Of a DNA stretch of 36,433 nt, positions 24,093 to 32,014 are shown piece by piece. Location of the stretch: assembly GCF_000745425.1 (NCBI RefSeq), contig NZ_JQJH01000027.1, forward strand, positions 1 to 36,433, written 5' to 3'. Below the pieces are notes generated by a model. It was not told the DNA's origin. It made no database searches and saw only the letters and a list, made by a program, of their open reading frames with translations. Source of the stretch: Beijerinckia mobilis (GTDB lineage Bacteria; Pseudomonadota; Alphaproteobacteria; Rhizobiales; Beijerinckiaceae). The translations under genes were made by a program, and so were the position numbers. The number at the start of each line of letters is the position of its first letter. Position 1 is the first letter of the stretch.

Positions 24093-26408
24093 TTAAAAGC
24101 GATAGATGAAGTTGTTCGAGTTCACGACTGCATGGACGAGATCGACGAAGACGGCATCCTTGATGGGATCGGCAATGTCGGCTTCACCCTTGAACCCGAT
24201 TGGGATGGCTATCGCCAATTTGCCATCCGTTGCTTTTGCGCGGATAGACCGGGCGTGGCTCACCGTGAAAGCTAAAAGCGCATTCCTCTCGACATCCTGT
24301 GGATTATGGCCGAACAGGATTTGATAGAGTCGATCGATTTGCGCCGATTCATCACGACCGACCTCACGGATGACACGGCCCGCCAAGGCTTGTGACCAAG
24401 CAAAGACGATATCATTGTTAAAGAGTGTCAATGCCTGGAGAGGCGTTGTCGTCACATCGCGTTTGCTGTGGATTTGCTGAGGGGATGCCATATCAAAGGA
24501 GTCGAGAAGTGGATAAGGCAAGCTCCGGCGTGTGAAAATATAAAGGCTGCGTCGATTCTGAGATTCGGCATCGGAGTCTGTCGGCCAAGACGCTCCGGCA
24601 TTCAGGGCCTGCGGAACAGGAGGATAGACGCTGGGACCTCCCACTTTGTCGACAAGCTTGCCCGAAGCCACCAACAAGGAATCACGAATTTGCTCGGCAT
24701 CCAAGCGCTGGCGTGAGAATACGGCCAGAAGCTTATTGTATGGATCCGCCTTCGCCGCGTCTTCCCGGGCATCAGAGGATTGCCGATAGGCGCTTGAAAG
24801 CAGGATGGCGCGATGCAGTTTCTTGATGTCCCATCCGCTGTCGACAAAGGTCTCCGCCAAATAGTCGAGCAATTCAGGATGTGTCGGCTTTTCTCCAGCT
24901 CGACCGAAATCGCTGACGGTTTTGACAAGCCCGTTGGTGAAATATTGGCTCCAGACACGATTGGCATAAACGCGTGCGGTCAGCGGATTCTTTTCACTCA
25001 CCAGCCAGTCGGCCAACGCCGTCCGGCGACCAGAGGAACTTGGGGTCGGCACGATGACAGGCGCTTCGTCTGTCATAGCCACCGGAAACGCAGGCTGAAC
25101 TTCTTCTTCTGGACGTTCATGATTACCACCGAACAAGACATGGGTCGGTGGCGTGTCTGGATGACCAAGCTCAGTCATTGTGGTGAGTGTTATGGAGCCC
25201 TTTGTCGGTTTTAGCTTATCAAACTTTTTCAGTTCTTCCGTGAGCTTCTTATATTCCTCCCAACGATGCTTGAGATCTTCTGTGTGTTCCGGATTGGCCT
25301 GGTCTCCACCGACCTCGCGAAGGTAATTGCCATAATCCGTGTCTGTCGTGACATTCGCCAAGCGATGGTTGACCCACCGATCCAGCGGAGTCCATTGGTC
25401 TTCGGCTTTGAAAATTGATGCACGGCTATCAGTCAGATAGCGCTCTTTGTGATACTTGCTGGCTGCCTCTCGAATAGGGTCTATAATCGCCTTCATGCTG
25501 GCGCGAATGTCTTTCGTCGCCTCGTCCCATTTTGCCTGCTGCTTTTCGAAATTGTGCTCGATTTCACCCTTCGCTGACACAAGGATTTTGTTTTCTTCGC
25601 TTGTGTTCGCAAAGAAGGCCTGGAGCGAATAATAATCCTTTTGGCTGAATTTATCGGACTTATGGTTGTGGCAGCGCGCGCAACCAACGGTCGTGCCAAG
25701 GACTGCCTGACCTAAAGTATCCGTCATGTCCGTGGTGATCTGGAATTTCCTCTGAATGAGATCACGCGAGTTGTAATTATCCGGATATCCGGCAAGGAAA
25801 CCTGTCGCGACGATGATATCTTGATTACCCGGAGCAATCTCGTCACCGGCAACCTGTTCCCGAATGAAATCGGAATACGGCTTGTTTTGATTGAATGAAT
25901 TGATTACGTAATCACGATACCGCCACATATTGGCGCGAACATCGTCGTTCTGGAAGCCGGTTGTATCCGAGTAACGTGCAAGATCGAGCCATCGCCGTGC
26001 TTGCCTTTCGCCATAGCGTGGAGACGCCAAAAGGCGATCAATCAATTTTTCATAGGCATCCGGCGAAGTATCATTCACAAATACGGCGACTTCCTCCGGG
26101 GTCGGAATCAGCCCCCATACATCAAGAGTTGCACGGCGAATGAAGGTCGCACGATCGGCATCCGGCGACGGTTTAAGATTATTGGCTTCCAACTTTTCGA
26201 GAACGAATGCATCGACTGGTGTCCGCACCCAATCCTTTTGAGCAACCGTTGGCACAGGATGGCTTTGTACAGGCAGCCACGACCATAATTGGCGGCTTGA
26301 CGAGACTCGCGATGGTTGCTGCGCTGACTGCTCCTCGGCGAGGGCCACGACTGTGGTCAGGCTAAGCAACAAGGCTGCCGCGACCTTCTTTCGGGAATTA
26401 TTTTTCAT
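24093..26408 (-). CDS. exported DUF1549/DUF1553 protein (planctomycete cytochrome-associated family)
   Basis: A 771-residue protein with a signal peptide (AAALLLSLTTVVALA). DUF1549 covers about 60-290: it has WVRTPVDAFVLEKLEANNLK, RRATLDVWGLIPTPEEV and RRWLDLARYSDTTGFQND, then GCARCHNHKSDKFSQKDYY. The CxxCH (243-247) could bind haem. DUF1553 fills the C-terminal half, with DWLVSEKNPLTARVYANRVW, DFGRAGEKPTHPELLDYLAE and LFNNDIVFAWSQALAG. Many relatives carry an N-terminal PSCyt1 cytochrome domain, but here there is none, so the electron carrier is probably one of the separate small cytochromes. A middle charged linker (280-400) divides the domains. The function of the family is unknown. Confidence 0.92.
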   Translation of the reverse strand: MKNNSRKKVAAALLLSLTTVVALAEEQSAQQPSRVSSSRQLWSWLPVQSHPVPTVAQKDWVRTPVDAFVLEKLEANNLKPSPDADRATFIRRATLDVWGLIPTPEEVAVFVNDTSPDAYEKLIDRLLASPRYGERQARRWLDLARYSDTTGFQNDDVRANMWRYRDYVINSFNQNKPYSDFIREQVAGDEIAPGNQDIIVATGFLAGYPDNYNSRDLIQRKFQITTDMTDTLGQAVLGTTVGCARCHNHKSDKFSQKDYYSLQAFFANTSEENKILVSAKGEIEHNFEKQQAKWDEATKDIRASMKAIIDPIREAASKYHKERYLTDSRASIFKAEDQWTPLDRWVNHRLANVTTDTDYGNYLREVGGDQANPEHTEDLKHRWEEYKKLTEELKKFDKLKPTKGSITLTTMTELGHPDTPPTHVLFGGNHERPEEEVQPAFPVAMTDEAPVIVPTPSSSGRRTALADWLVSEKNPLTARVYANRVWSQYFTNGLVKTVSDFGRAGEKPTHPELLDYLAETFVDSGWDIKKLHRAILLSSAYRQSSDAREDAAKADPYNKLLAVFSRQRLDAEQIRDSLLVASGKLVDKVGGPSVYPPVPQALNAGASWPTDSDAESQNRRSLYIFTRRSLPYPLLDSFDMASPQQIHSKRDVTTTPLQALTLFNNDIVFAWSQALAGRVIREVGRDESAQIDRLYQILFGHNPQDVERNALLAFTVSHARSIRAKATDGKLAIAIPIGFKGEADIADPIKDAVFVDLVHAVVNSNNFIYRF

Positions 26409-26686
26409 GACAGAACCTCAATTTCTTGTCGTCGAATCCTGAGAGACCAGGGTGTTGAAGCTGGGCGCCTTTTGGATTCGACAGCATGCACCATGACCGC
26501 ATTCGAAGCGTCGCTAACATTCTATTTATTCTATTTATTTTATATATTAAATGGCCAAACGACGCCTTCGGCTACACTTACAAATCCTTGCTTGGGCAGT
26601 TTAATCGGAGGCCGGCTAAGGCCGTTAGGAAGAAATTACATAATCACCGAAGGGATAAGCTGCTCACGAAGCAAGCCTCTTAAGCG
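26409..26686. promoter_or_regulatory. leader of DUF1549/DUF1553 gene with inverted repeat
   Basis: A 278-bp spacer without a gene. GTCGAATCC (26431-26439) and GGATTCGAC (26474-26482) form a 9-bp stem, 22 bases from the downstream start codon. This position suits an operator or a leader structure. The rest is AT-rich, with repeated TATTT text near 26520-26545, which could contain a promoter for the block from this gene onward. Confidence 0.4.
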
Positions 26687-26699
26687 TCATAAGAGAGGC
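26675..26699 (-). terminator. hairpin overlapping the end of the GlcG-like gene
   Basis: GCCTCTTA (26675-26682) pairs with TAAGAGAGGC (26690-26699) with a small bulge; the stem spans the stop codon. There is no long U-tract, so it may be a partial terminator that reduces readthrough into the DUF1549 gene. Confidence 0.4.
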
Positions 26700-27172
26700 G
26701 TCGCTTTATCAATTCCAGCTTTCGAGCAGGCTTCGTCCTTGTCACCACCCGGAGCGCCGGAAACGCCGACCGCCCCGATGACTTCATCACCTGCTTTGAT
26801 TGGCAAGGCACCCTGAATTGGAATGACATTCGTCAGACGGAGGAGGCCAAGAGAGGGGTTGTCCTGAGCACGTTTGGCAATGTCGCCGGACGCCGTGCGA
26901 AACGTGCGCGCCGTGTAGGCTTTACGAAAGCTGTTCTCGAAAGTGTGCGGAGAAGCACCGACGCCGCGCAGCGCGACCAGAGTTTCTCCATCGAAACCAA
27001 CGACATGGACTGAAACATTATAGCCCTGCTGCTTGCAGGTCTCGTAAGCGGTCTGAGCAATGGTCAAAGCAGCATTCGTCGACAACGCATGATACGTAAT
27101 CAACTGAGCATTGGCAGAGATAACACCCGCGCAGGCGATAGCAAGACCAAGGGATATTGTGCGTATTTTCAT
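26687..27172 (-). CDS. exported GlcG/HbpS-family protein
   Basis: 161 residues from the ATG at 27172, which has GGAAA upstream and gives a proper signal peptide (MKIRTISLGLAIACAGVISA). Codons further upstream would add non-signal sequence. The mature part fits the GlcG/HbpS fold: ALTIAQTAYETCKQQGYNVS, VVGFDGETLVALRGVGASPH, SFRKAYTARTF and a C-terminal GAVGVSGAPGGDKDEACSKA. Exported family members such as HbpS bind haem or sense redox stress, others bind organic ligands. It sits 105 bp behind the cupin gene in the exported-protein block. Two cysteines are present in the mature protein. Confidence 0.87.
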   Translation of the reverse strand: MKIRTISLGLAIACAGVISANAQLITYHALSTNAALTIAQTAYETCKQQGYNVSVHVVGFDGETLVALRGVGASPHTFENSFRKAYTARTFRTASGDIAKRAQDNPSLGLLRLTNVIPIQGALPIKAGDEVIGAVGVSGAPGGDKDEACSKAGIDKATPLL

Positions 27173-27277
27173 CGAATTTCCGATTGAAAAGTTGAGGAAG
27201 ACATTTATTTCGGAAGTTGAAGGTGGCGAGAATGAAACCAAGACGCCGATCCAGAACAGCTCTGCGGCAAATCCTGA

Positions 27278-27763
27278 TTATTTCGGCGCCGGCCAATCAG
27301 CTGGGTGAACATTCGATGGACCAGCCGGAGTCGTTGTCACCGGACCGATGCCTGTAATTTGAATGATGGCTTCCTCCTCTCCGGCACCATCCCAATGCAC
27401 CTTACCTGCGGGATGAAAGACATAAGAGCCCGCCTTGACCGGCCTTGCTTTGGCGAAAGAGATATCTTCCCCAGTTCCATTCCACCAAGTGCCGCTAATC
27501 ACGACGGCATGCCTGTCCTCTGAGTGAAAGTGTGGATTGGAATGGACACCCGGTGGAAATTTGACACGAATGACATAGACACCCGGCTTTGATGGATCCC
27601 CGAAAATCACGGCTCGTTGCGCACCACCCTGCTGCGATCCTTCAAAAGGTACCTCCTGAGCCGGCAGGTAGATAAAGCCCTCACCGTTCGAGTGAGGCGA
27701 TTCCGCAAGCGTCGGTGTAACCGCAAGAATAGACACAACCAATGCTAGCCACGCAGATTGCAT
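27278..27763 (-). CDS. exported cupin-domain protein
   Basis: 161 residues from the ATG at 27763, selected because GGGGAGA stands five bases upstream. A signal peptide (SAWLALVVSILAVTPTLA) precedes one cupin barrel. Metal-ligand residues are seen in HSNPHFHSEDRHAVVISG and the second cupin motif YVFHPAGKVHWDG. A strand with GVYVIRVKFPPG precedes the histidines. Such exported single-domain cupins are usually of unknown substrate. It is the first gene of the exported redox block, so its upstream region probably holds the main promoter. Confidence 0.87.
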   Translation of the reverse strand: MQSAWLALVVSILAVTPTLAESPHSNGEGFIYLPAQEVPFEGSQQGGAQRAVIFGDPSKPGVYVIRVKFPPGVHSNPHFHSEDRHAVVISGTWWNGTGEDISFAKARPVKAGSYVFHPAGKVHWDGAGEEEAIIQITGIGPVTTTPAGPSNVHPADWPAPK

Positions 27764-28238
27764 GCTATCTCCCCTGAACACATCCAGCACCGAAGTTTGG
27801 TGAATAATTTTCTACCGTCACCATCCGAGACGGATAGAATATTCTCCTATATATCAAGTAGTTATATTCTTAGTCTTGCCACGCTTCATCTGTCAAGAGG
27901 ATTGTCATAACAGTTTATAGAATTTATGGACTTATTGATTTTGATACCCCATCAATCGGGTGAGCTGGTGATCGCATTCTGATTTCTCGTTGGTGGTAAT
28001 GCGTTAAAATTCTAGTGATTTATTCCGGGACGTGGTCAGAGTCCGTGTGGAACCGAATGTATATGAAATTCTGCACAAGATGGTGCGGTGTATGCCGATG
28101 TAGATCATTGCTTTCGAGACCTCCACGCGCGTCTCCTAATCACACACGAGATGGCGATGACAAACCCACCGGCCAAATGTGCGGTGTTTCCATGATCGCT
28201 TGCCACAATCGCTGCACCCAATGCACAATGTTGCACTT
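27764..28238. promoter_or_regulatory. upstream region of exported-protein block, no gene seen
   Basis: AT-rich region between the cupin gene and the decayed istA. AGAATATTCT (27836-27845) is a perfect 10-bp palindrome about 75 bases ahead of the cupin start and may be an operator. No gene is supported here; the open frames near 28015-28238 have no ribosome binding site and no family resemblance. Confidence 0.4.
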
Positions 28239-28600
28239 GATGGGATGGCAAGCAGGGAACGGGTCGAGAATAAGGTCGGGCTCGAGCAAGAATGGTTCTT
28301 CAATCCGTGGCGGAAGTTCGAGATCTATGATGAACCGAACGCCTCGCTCATCGAGGAAATCATCGCCTATGCCAGGACGTATATCCATCCCAAGAAGCCT
28401 GAACATATGATCTTGAGAGGGCCGAAGAGGAGCAGCCCCAGTTTGTTGCCTATCGCGGCGGGCTCCACACATTGCCGCCCGCAATCTCGATGACCTGCGT
28501 GTCCGATTCGACCAAAACAAATACTCGGTCGGTGCCGCCGCCATCGGCCAGCCGGTCGAAATCTACGCATCGCTGGCGAGCTTACTTAGCTTGCGACCAT
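28239..28600 (+). pseudogene. IS21-family istA transposase remnant, frameshifted
   Basis: Three plus-strand frames give consecutive pieces of an IstA C-terminal region. Frame one gives ERVENKVGLEQEWFFNPWRK and LIEEIIAYARTYIHPKKP, like the family's GxVENxVGxxRxxFFxP and AYAxxxxHP. After a shift near 28405, LERAEEEQPQFVAYRGGLHT continues it. After another near 28495, RVRFDQNKYSVGAAAIGQPV follows, the VRFDxNxYSVxxxxxGxxV block. The catalytic D-D-E residues at the N-terminal side and the istB helper gene are missing. It is an old, dead fragment that marks past insertion. Confidence 0.75.
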
Positions 28601-28642
28601 TTTGCCGTATTACCGATCGGATCATGGTCCGACGGGATAGAC

Positions 28643-28678
28643 GTGCCCTTGGAGGTGCCCTTGGACGTGCCCTTGGCG
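28643..28678 (+). repeat. three tandem 12-bp repeats
   Basis: GTGCCCTTGGAG, GTGCCCTTGGAC and GTGCCCTTGGCG follow each other directly. They lie behind the istA remnant and before the HU-like gene, in sequence with no clear gene. Probably slippage-derived. Confidence 0.7.
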
Positions 28679-28888
28679 AGGTCGCACACGGCAATAATGG
28701 AAAAGATGTCTTTTCAAACTACTTCTTGCCAATCCATAATCTGCGTATTTCCCTGCTTTGCGCGCAGATCCATACATTTCAGGCTTCACGCAGCTTCTCA
28801 AGCCGGTAAAATCGCTTTATGGCAACGCCCTTGTCGTCGATCCGCGACAGGTTCTGTTCCCCGTACTCCTAATGATGAAAGGCTTTTG

Positions 28889-29242
28889 ATGGCTTCGCCC
28901 AAATCCAAGACCCCGGCCGTCGGGAAAACCCTTAAAGCTCCAGCCGCCGCTCCCACCCCTGCCCCGGAAACGGTGACCTGGCGGCAGATGGCCGAGGACC
29001 TTGCTGTCCTGCACGAGTTGCCCAAAAAGACGGTCGAGGCCCTGATCGACGACCTGACGGCGATGACCGGAAAATATCTGAAGAAGGGCATGAAGGTCCG
29101 CGCTAGCCACCTCGGCATCTTCCAGCTGACCAAGCGCTCGGCCCGCAAGGGACGCAATCCCGCCACGGGAGAAGCGATCAAGATCAAGGCCTCGAAAAGC
29201 GTCGGCTTCAAGGTCGCCCGGGACCTCAAAGAAAGCCTGTAG
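28889..29242 (+). CDS. HU/IHF-family DNA-binding protein with Ala/Pro-rich N-terminal tail
   Basis: 117 residues from the ATG at 28889, with GAAAGG six bases upstream. The first 30 residues are lysine-, alanine- and proline-rich (KTPAVGKTLKAPAAAPTPAP). The HU-like fold follows, with ELPKKTVEALIDDLTAMTGK in helices 1-2, then GMKVRASHLGIFQLTKRSAR, GRNPATGEAIKIKASKSVGF and a C-terminal KVARDLKESL. The GRNPATGE arm is the DNA-minor-groove hairpin with its proline. The gene is clearly richer in GC than its neighbours and sits in insertion-sequence debris, so it may be a recent arrival. It could be a nucleoid protein or a plasmid/phage-type HU. No operon partners. Confidence 0.88.
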   Translation: MASPKSKTPAVGKTLKAPAAAPTPAPETVTWRQMAEDLAVLHELPKKTVEALIDDLTAMTGKYLKKGMKVRASHLGIFQLTKRSARKGRNPATGEAIKIKASKSVGFKVARDLKESL

Positions 29243-29365
29243 CCTTCTCAGGTTTGCGCCCCACCTCCAGCCCTACCCATCATCTGTACGGGCAGAGCCA
29301 GGGCCGGTTGATGACCAAACGCTCGCCGGTGCACAATTTTACTCTTGAGGACCGCCTCAATTCGA

Positions 29366-29659
29366 TCATGCGGGCGATGCCCGGCCCGATCCACATCCAG
29401 GCTTACTAAGAAGCCTGATCGCTGATGCATAGGTCTCCCCTCGGATTTGGCGGAGATCTGCATTTATACATGCTTCGGCTGTATCAAACAAAATCCACCG
29501 GGAACCGGTGGATTTTGTCAGCGCCCTCGCACAGGCCATCGCCGGTGTTTTTATCGTTATAGGGGGTTCGGAGCGTTCCAGCCCCGCAACCACGGCCAGC
29601 GTGCAATAGAGCCGCCAATTGTTCAAGAAATAAAGCGCCTCGGTCGTTGCATTGATCAT
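29366..29659 (-). pseudogene. possible DUF982-like small protein remnant
   Basis: The minus-strand translation TTEALYFLNNWRL resembles the EALxFLxxxWP segment of DUF982 proteins, and PAMACARALTKSTG could be its ARxAFxxAL segment. The expected first strand (VFIETQK) appears just upstream only in another frame, which suggests a frameshift. The match is weak. A strong hairpin lies inside this frame, which argues against a working gene. Confidence 0.25.
29489..29517. terminator. strong 13-bp hairpin with GAA loop
   Basis: CAAAATCCACCGG (29489-29501) and CCGGTGGATTTTG (29505-29517) are exact complements around GAA. A GC core with A-rich and T-rich flanks is the intrinsic-terminator form in both directions. 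It is the first such structure downstream of the HU-like gene, about 250 bp away. Confidence 0.7.
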
Positions 29660-30071
29660 ATCGGATGTTATTTTTGCGTCTCGATAAAAACCATTTTATT
29701 GATATATTTCAGCGCATTATATAGTTAATTTACTAAATATCATTTTGATAAGCGTTATTTCCTGCAACCTTTTTGCTCTTCTGACGGACCATATTCGCTC
29801 CAATTGATATCCTATGTACGGGGAGAATGACTTACGCTCGATTCAAGCCTCCAGCTTTTCTTCTGAATAGAGCTTCTTCCCAAAGTGGGCTTCAAGATGT
29901 GACAGACTACTGCAACGACGAATTTGTGGGAATAATATCCACATATTTAGCCACAAATATATCACGTCTGCTTATTAGCTATCTTGCAAAGCTATGGCCT
30001 TTCTTACAAAGATTGCCATAATTGTTATAGGCGTGCGCTCTGCTTTGCCAAACCCATATCCGGAGGAACTC
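29660..30071. other. AT-rich intergenic stretch before acyltransferase gene
   Basis: No credible gene, RNA or repeat was found. The open frame at 29827-30021 has GGGGAGA only two bases ahead of its ATG, too close for normal initiation, and no family resemblance. The acyltransferase promoter is probably here. Confidence 0.4.
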
Positions 30072-31112
30072 ATGAAGACGGGGCCCATCGTTAGCGACCG
30101 ACTGGCTGCCGCTCTCGATGGGGCGAGGGCGATGGCGGCATGCTATGTCGTGATACACCACCTCGCGAACGCCAATGGTTTCTCAAATCAAATTGGAATC
30201 GTTTTCCGGTTTGGTCAGGAAGCCGTACTCATCTTTTTCCTCCTGAGCGGCTTTGTCATTTTTGCCAACGAGAGGGATCGCGCCCTTCGCCCACGCGGGT
30301 ATCTCTTAAGAAGGCTTCGGCGAATTTACCCACCGCTGGTAACAGCAATGGCCGTGTCAGCTCTCATCGTGCTGTATAATGGTGGATTCACAGAGCGTTT
30401 TCATCCGGCGGCCCTTTGGGGAACGATCTTTGCCCTTCAAGATATTTCTTTATTAAAGCCAGGAGTTATCACTGACCCATTCCTAGGAAACGACCCTTTA
30501 TGGTCGTTATCCTACGAGTTATTTTTCTATTTGATTTTCCCGCCGATTCTCATCGCTTGGTATAAGCGTCCGCTCATGGTGAATCATCTCATCGGAGCAA
30601 TTTGCTGCACGCTCTTCATACTTTTTGCCTTTTTCCCAAACCATTTTCTCCTTGTCGGAGCCTATTTCCTGGTTTGGTGGGCTGGTGCCATGGCTGCGGA
30701 CGCCTATCTCAAAGGAGCCCGCACTTTCATTGCCCTGCGCGAAACCTATCTGTGGTTGATCGTTCTATGTCTGATTTCAGCAGGAGTTGTCCTGTCAGTC
30801 GGCTACAAGGGCTTCGGCTATTATCCATTTCTTATGTTCCGGCATTTCGCGATAGCAGCAATCCTTTTGGCGTTGTTATTTGGACCGATTGGAAGAATAA
30901 CTGCCGGAGCAATGTTTCCTTTGCGTCGCGTCGCCGTCGCCATTGCCTCAATATCATTCGGCCTCTATGTTTTGCACTATCCGATCTTAATCCAGTGGAA
31001 TGTCAGTAAAAGTGCCATTGGATTTATCTTCGCTTTCTTTATCCTGATAATCACCGCATTTGTTGCTGAACATATTTTGCCTCGTATGCTGCCTCGGGCA
31101 CCAAAAATGTAG
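30072..31112 (+). CDS. acyltransferase-3 (OafA/YrhL-type) membrane protein
   Basis: 346 residues from the ATG at 30072, which has CGGAGG at ideal spacing. The family pattern is clear: LDGARAMAACYVVIHHLANA with the catalytic-type histidine near the first helix, VLIFFLLSGFVIFANE, the arginine-rich loop LLRRLRRIYPPL, and PLWSLSYELFFYLIFPPILI. About ten membrane helices follow, and the end carries SISFGLYVLHYPILIQWNVS. Such proteins move acyl groups, often acetyl, onto surface polysaccharides or lipids. It stands alone with no sugar-biosynthesis neighbours, so the acceptor is unknown. Confidence 0.9.
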   Translation: MKTGPIVSDRLAAALDGARAMAACYVVIHHLANANGFSNQIGIVFRFGQEAVLIFFLLSGFVIFANERDRALRPRGYLLRRLRRIYPPLVTAMAVSALIVLYNGGFTERFHPAALWGTIFALQDISLLKPGVITDPFLGNDPLWSLSYELFFYLIFPPILIAWYKRPLMVNHLIGAICCTLFILFAFFPNHFLLVGAYFLVWWAGAMAADAYLKGARTFIALRETYLWLIVLCLISAGVVLSVGYKGFGYYPFLMFRHFAIAAILLALLFGPIGRITAGAMFPLRRVAVAIASISFGLYVLHYPILIQWNVSKSAIGFIFAFFILIITAFVAEHILPRMLPRAPKM

Positions 31113-32014
31113 CATCATGACATTAGCCCAAGCCGGTTGAACTTTCCGCGCTCTCAGACAAGCGTATACACTAGCGGTAGAAGGCATGGTCCTTTCACGC
31201 GTGAAATCCTGTCCTCGAGTTGCCAATTGATGGATCGACACGCTACCCTGCATAAACTCAATCATTGAACGGCAAGCGTGAGGCCCCCAAGATCAATGAT
31301 TACGACCTTCTTCGACGACAGACACCTCGACGTCAGGTCGTTCTGACAAGACGGTAAATCACAAACTGTCTCTCTTTCCTTCGTCAAAAACCCTTTTTCT
31401 TCCGGTTGATCACATGGCGCGTAATTCAGCACGGAAGATGCCTGTCTGTAACAAGCATTAAAAATTCTGCCGAAGACAGCCAAGTCTCATGGAGCGACCG
31501 GTCGAACTGTTCGACGATTGGAGAGAAGAAAGGAAGAGAAATTTCCGGGGGATGGTCGACACATTCTGTGCTTAAAAGCATAAATACCTATTTTGTCGTT
31601 CCTATGCTAAAATTCTTTGTCGACAATTGCCGGGCTGTAAAAATCCTGGCGCATCTCCTGCTATCTCTTTCCCAAGCCTCGTGGATCAGGTTCCTGTAGA
31701 TTGATGAGGCTCTGCTTCGAAGCGGCTATCAGTCTCTGGGCGGGCAATCCTGAAACCATAGCTTTCGCGAAATTTGGATAAACTTATCAAAAGATCTTAA
31801 TAGCGTTCATTATACCCCTATAGAGCATTTTCTCATTAAAGCAGTTCATCTCAAAAGCAAATACTATTGGAAATACCATTTTTATTCTGAACTACTTCAC
31901 AAATATTCAAGCACTCCATTGGACTGAAACCATTCACGCCGATCATAATTATACAAATACCGTTTCGCTCAGCGGCCGGCATCCCTTTGCATATCCCAAA
32001 GGAGAGGACAGAAA
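31113..32014. other. 900-bp intergenic region, one palindrome, no gene seen
   Basis: TTTCACGCGTGAAA (31193-31206) is a perfect 14-bp palindrome about 80 bases behind the acyltransferase gene, and could be an operator. The minus-strand open frame 31262-31483 depends on a TTG start without ribosome binding site and resembles no family. The right half is strongly AT-rich and leads to the small secreted protein. Confidence 0.4.

Noticed and set aside
28140-28544. 134-codon minus-strand open frame
   Set aside because: It lies opposite the istA relic and reads as the antisense of its conserved blocks.
29827-30021. 64-codon plus-strand open frame ahead of the acyltransferase
   Set aside because: The purine-rich site is too close to the ATG and the product resembles nothing; the acyltransferase has its own good site at 30072.
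31160-31230. tRNA-Glu-like text: CTAGCGGTAGAAGG followed by CCTTTCACGC
   Set aside because: The D-loop-like and anticodon-loop-like strings resemble tRNA-Glu, but the anticodon stem does not pair and no acceptor or T stem can be formed. At most a very old tRNA scar.
31262-31483. 73-codon minus-strand open frame
   Set aside because: Needs a TTG start with no ribosome binding site; composition is not gene-like.
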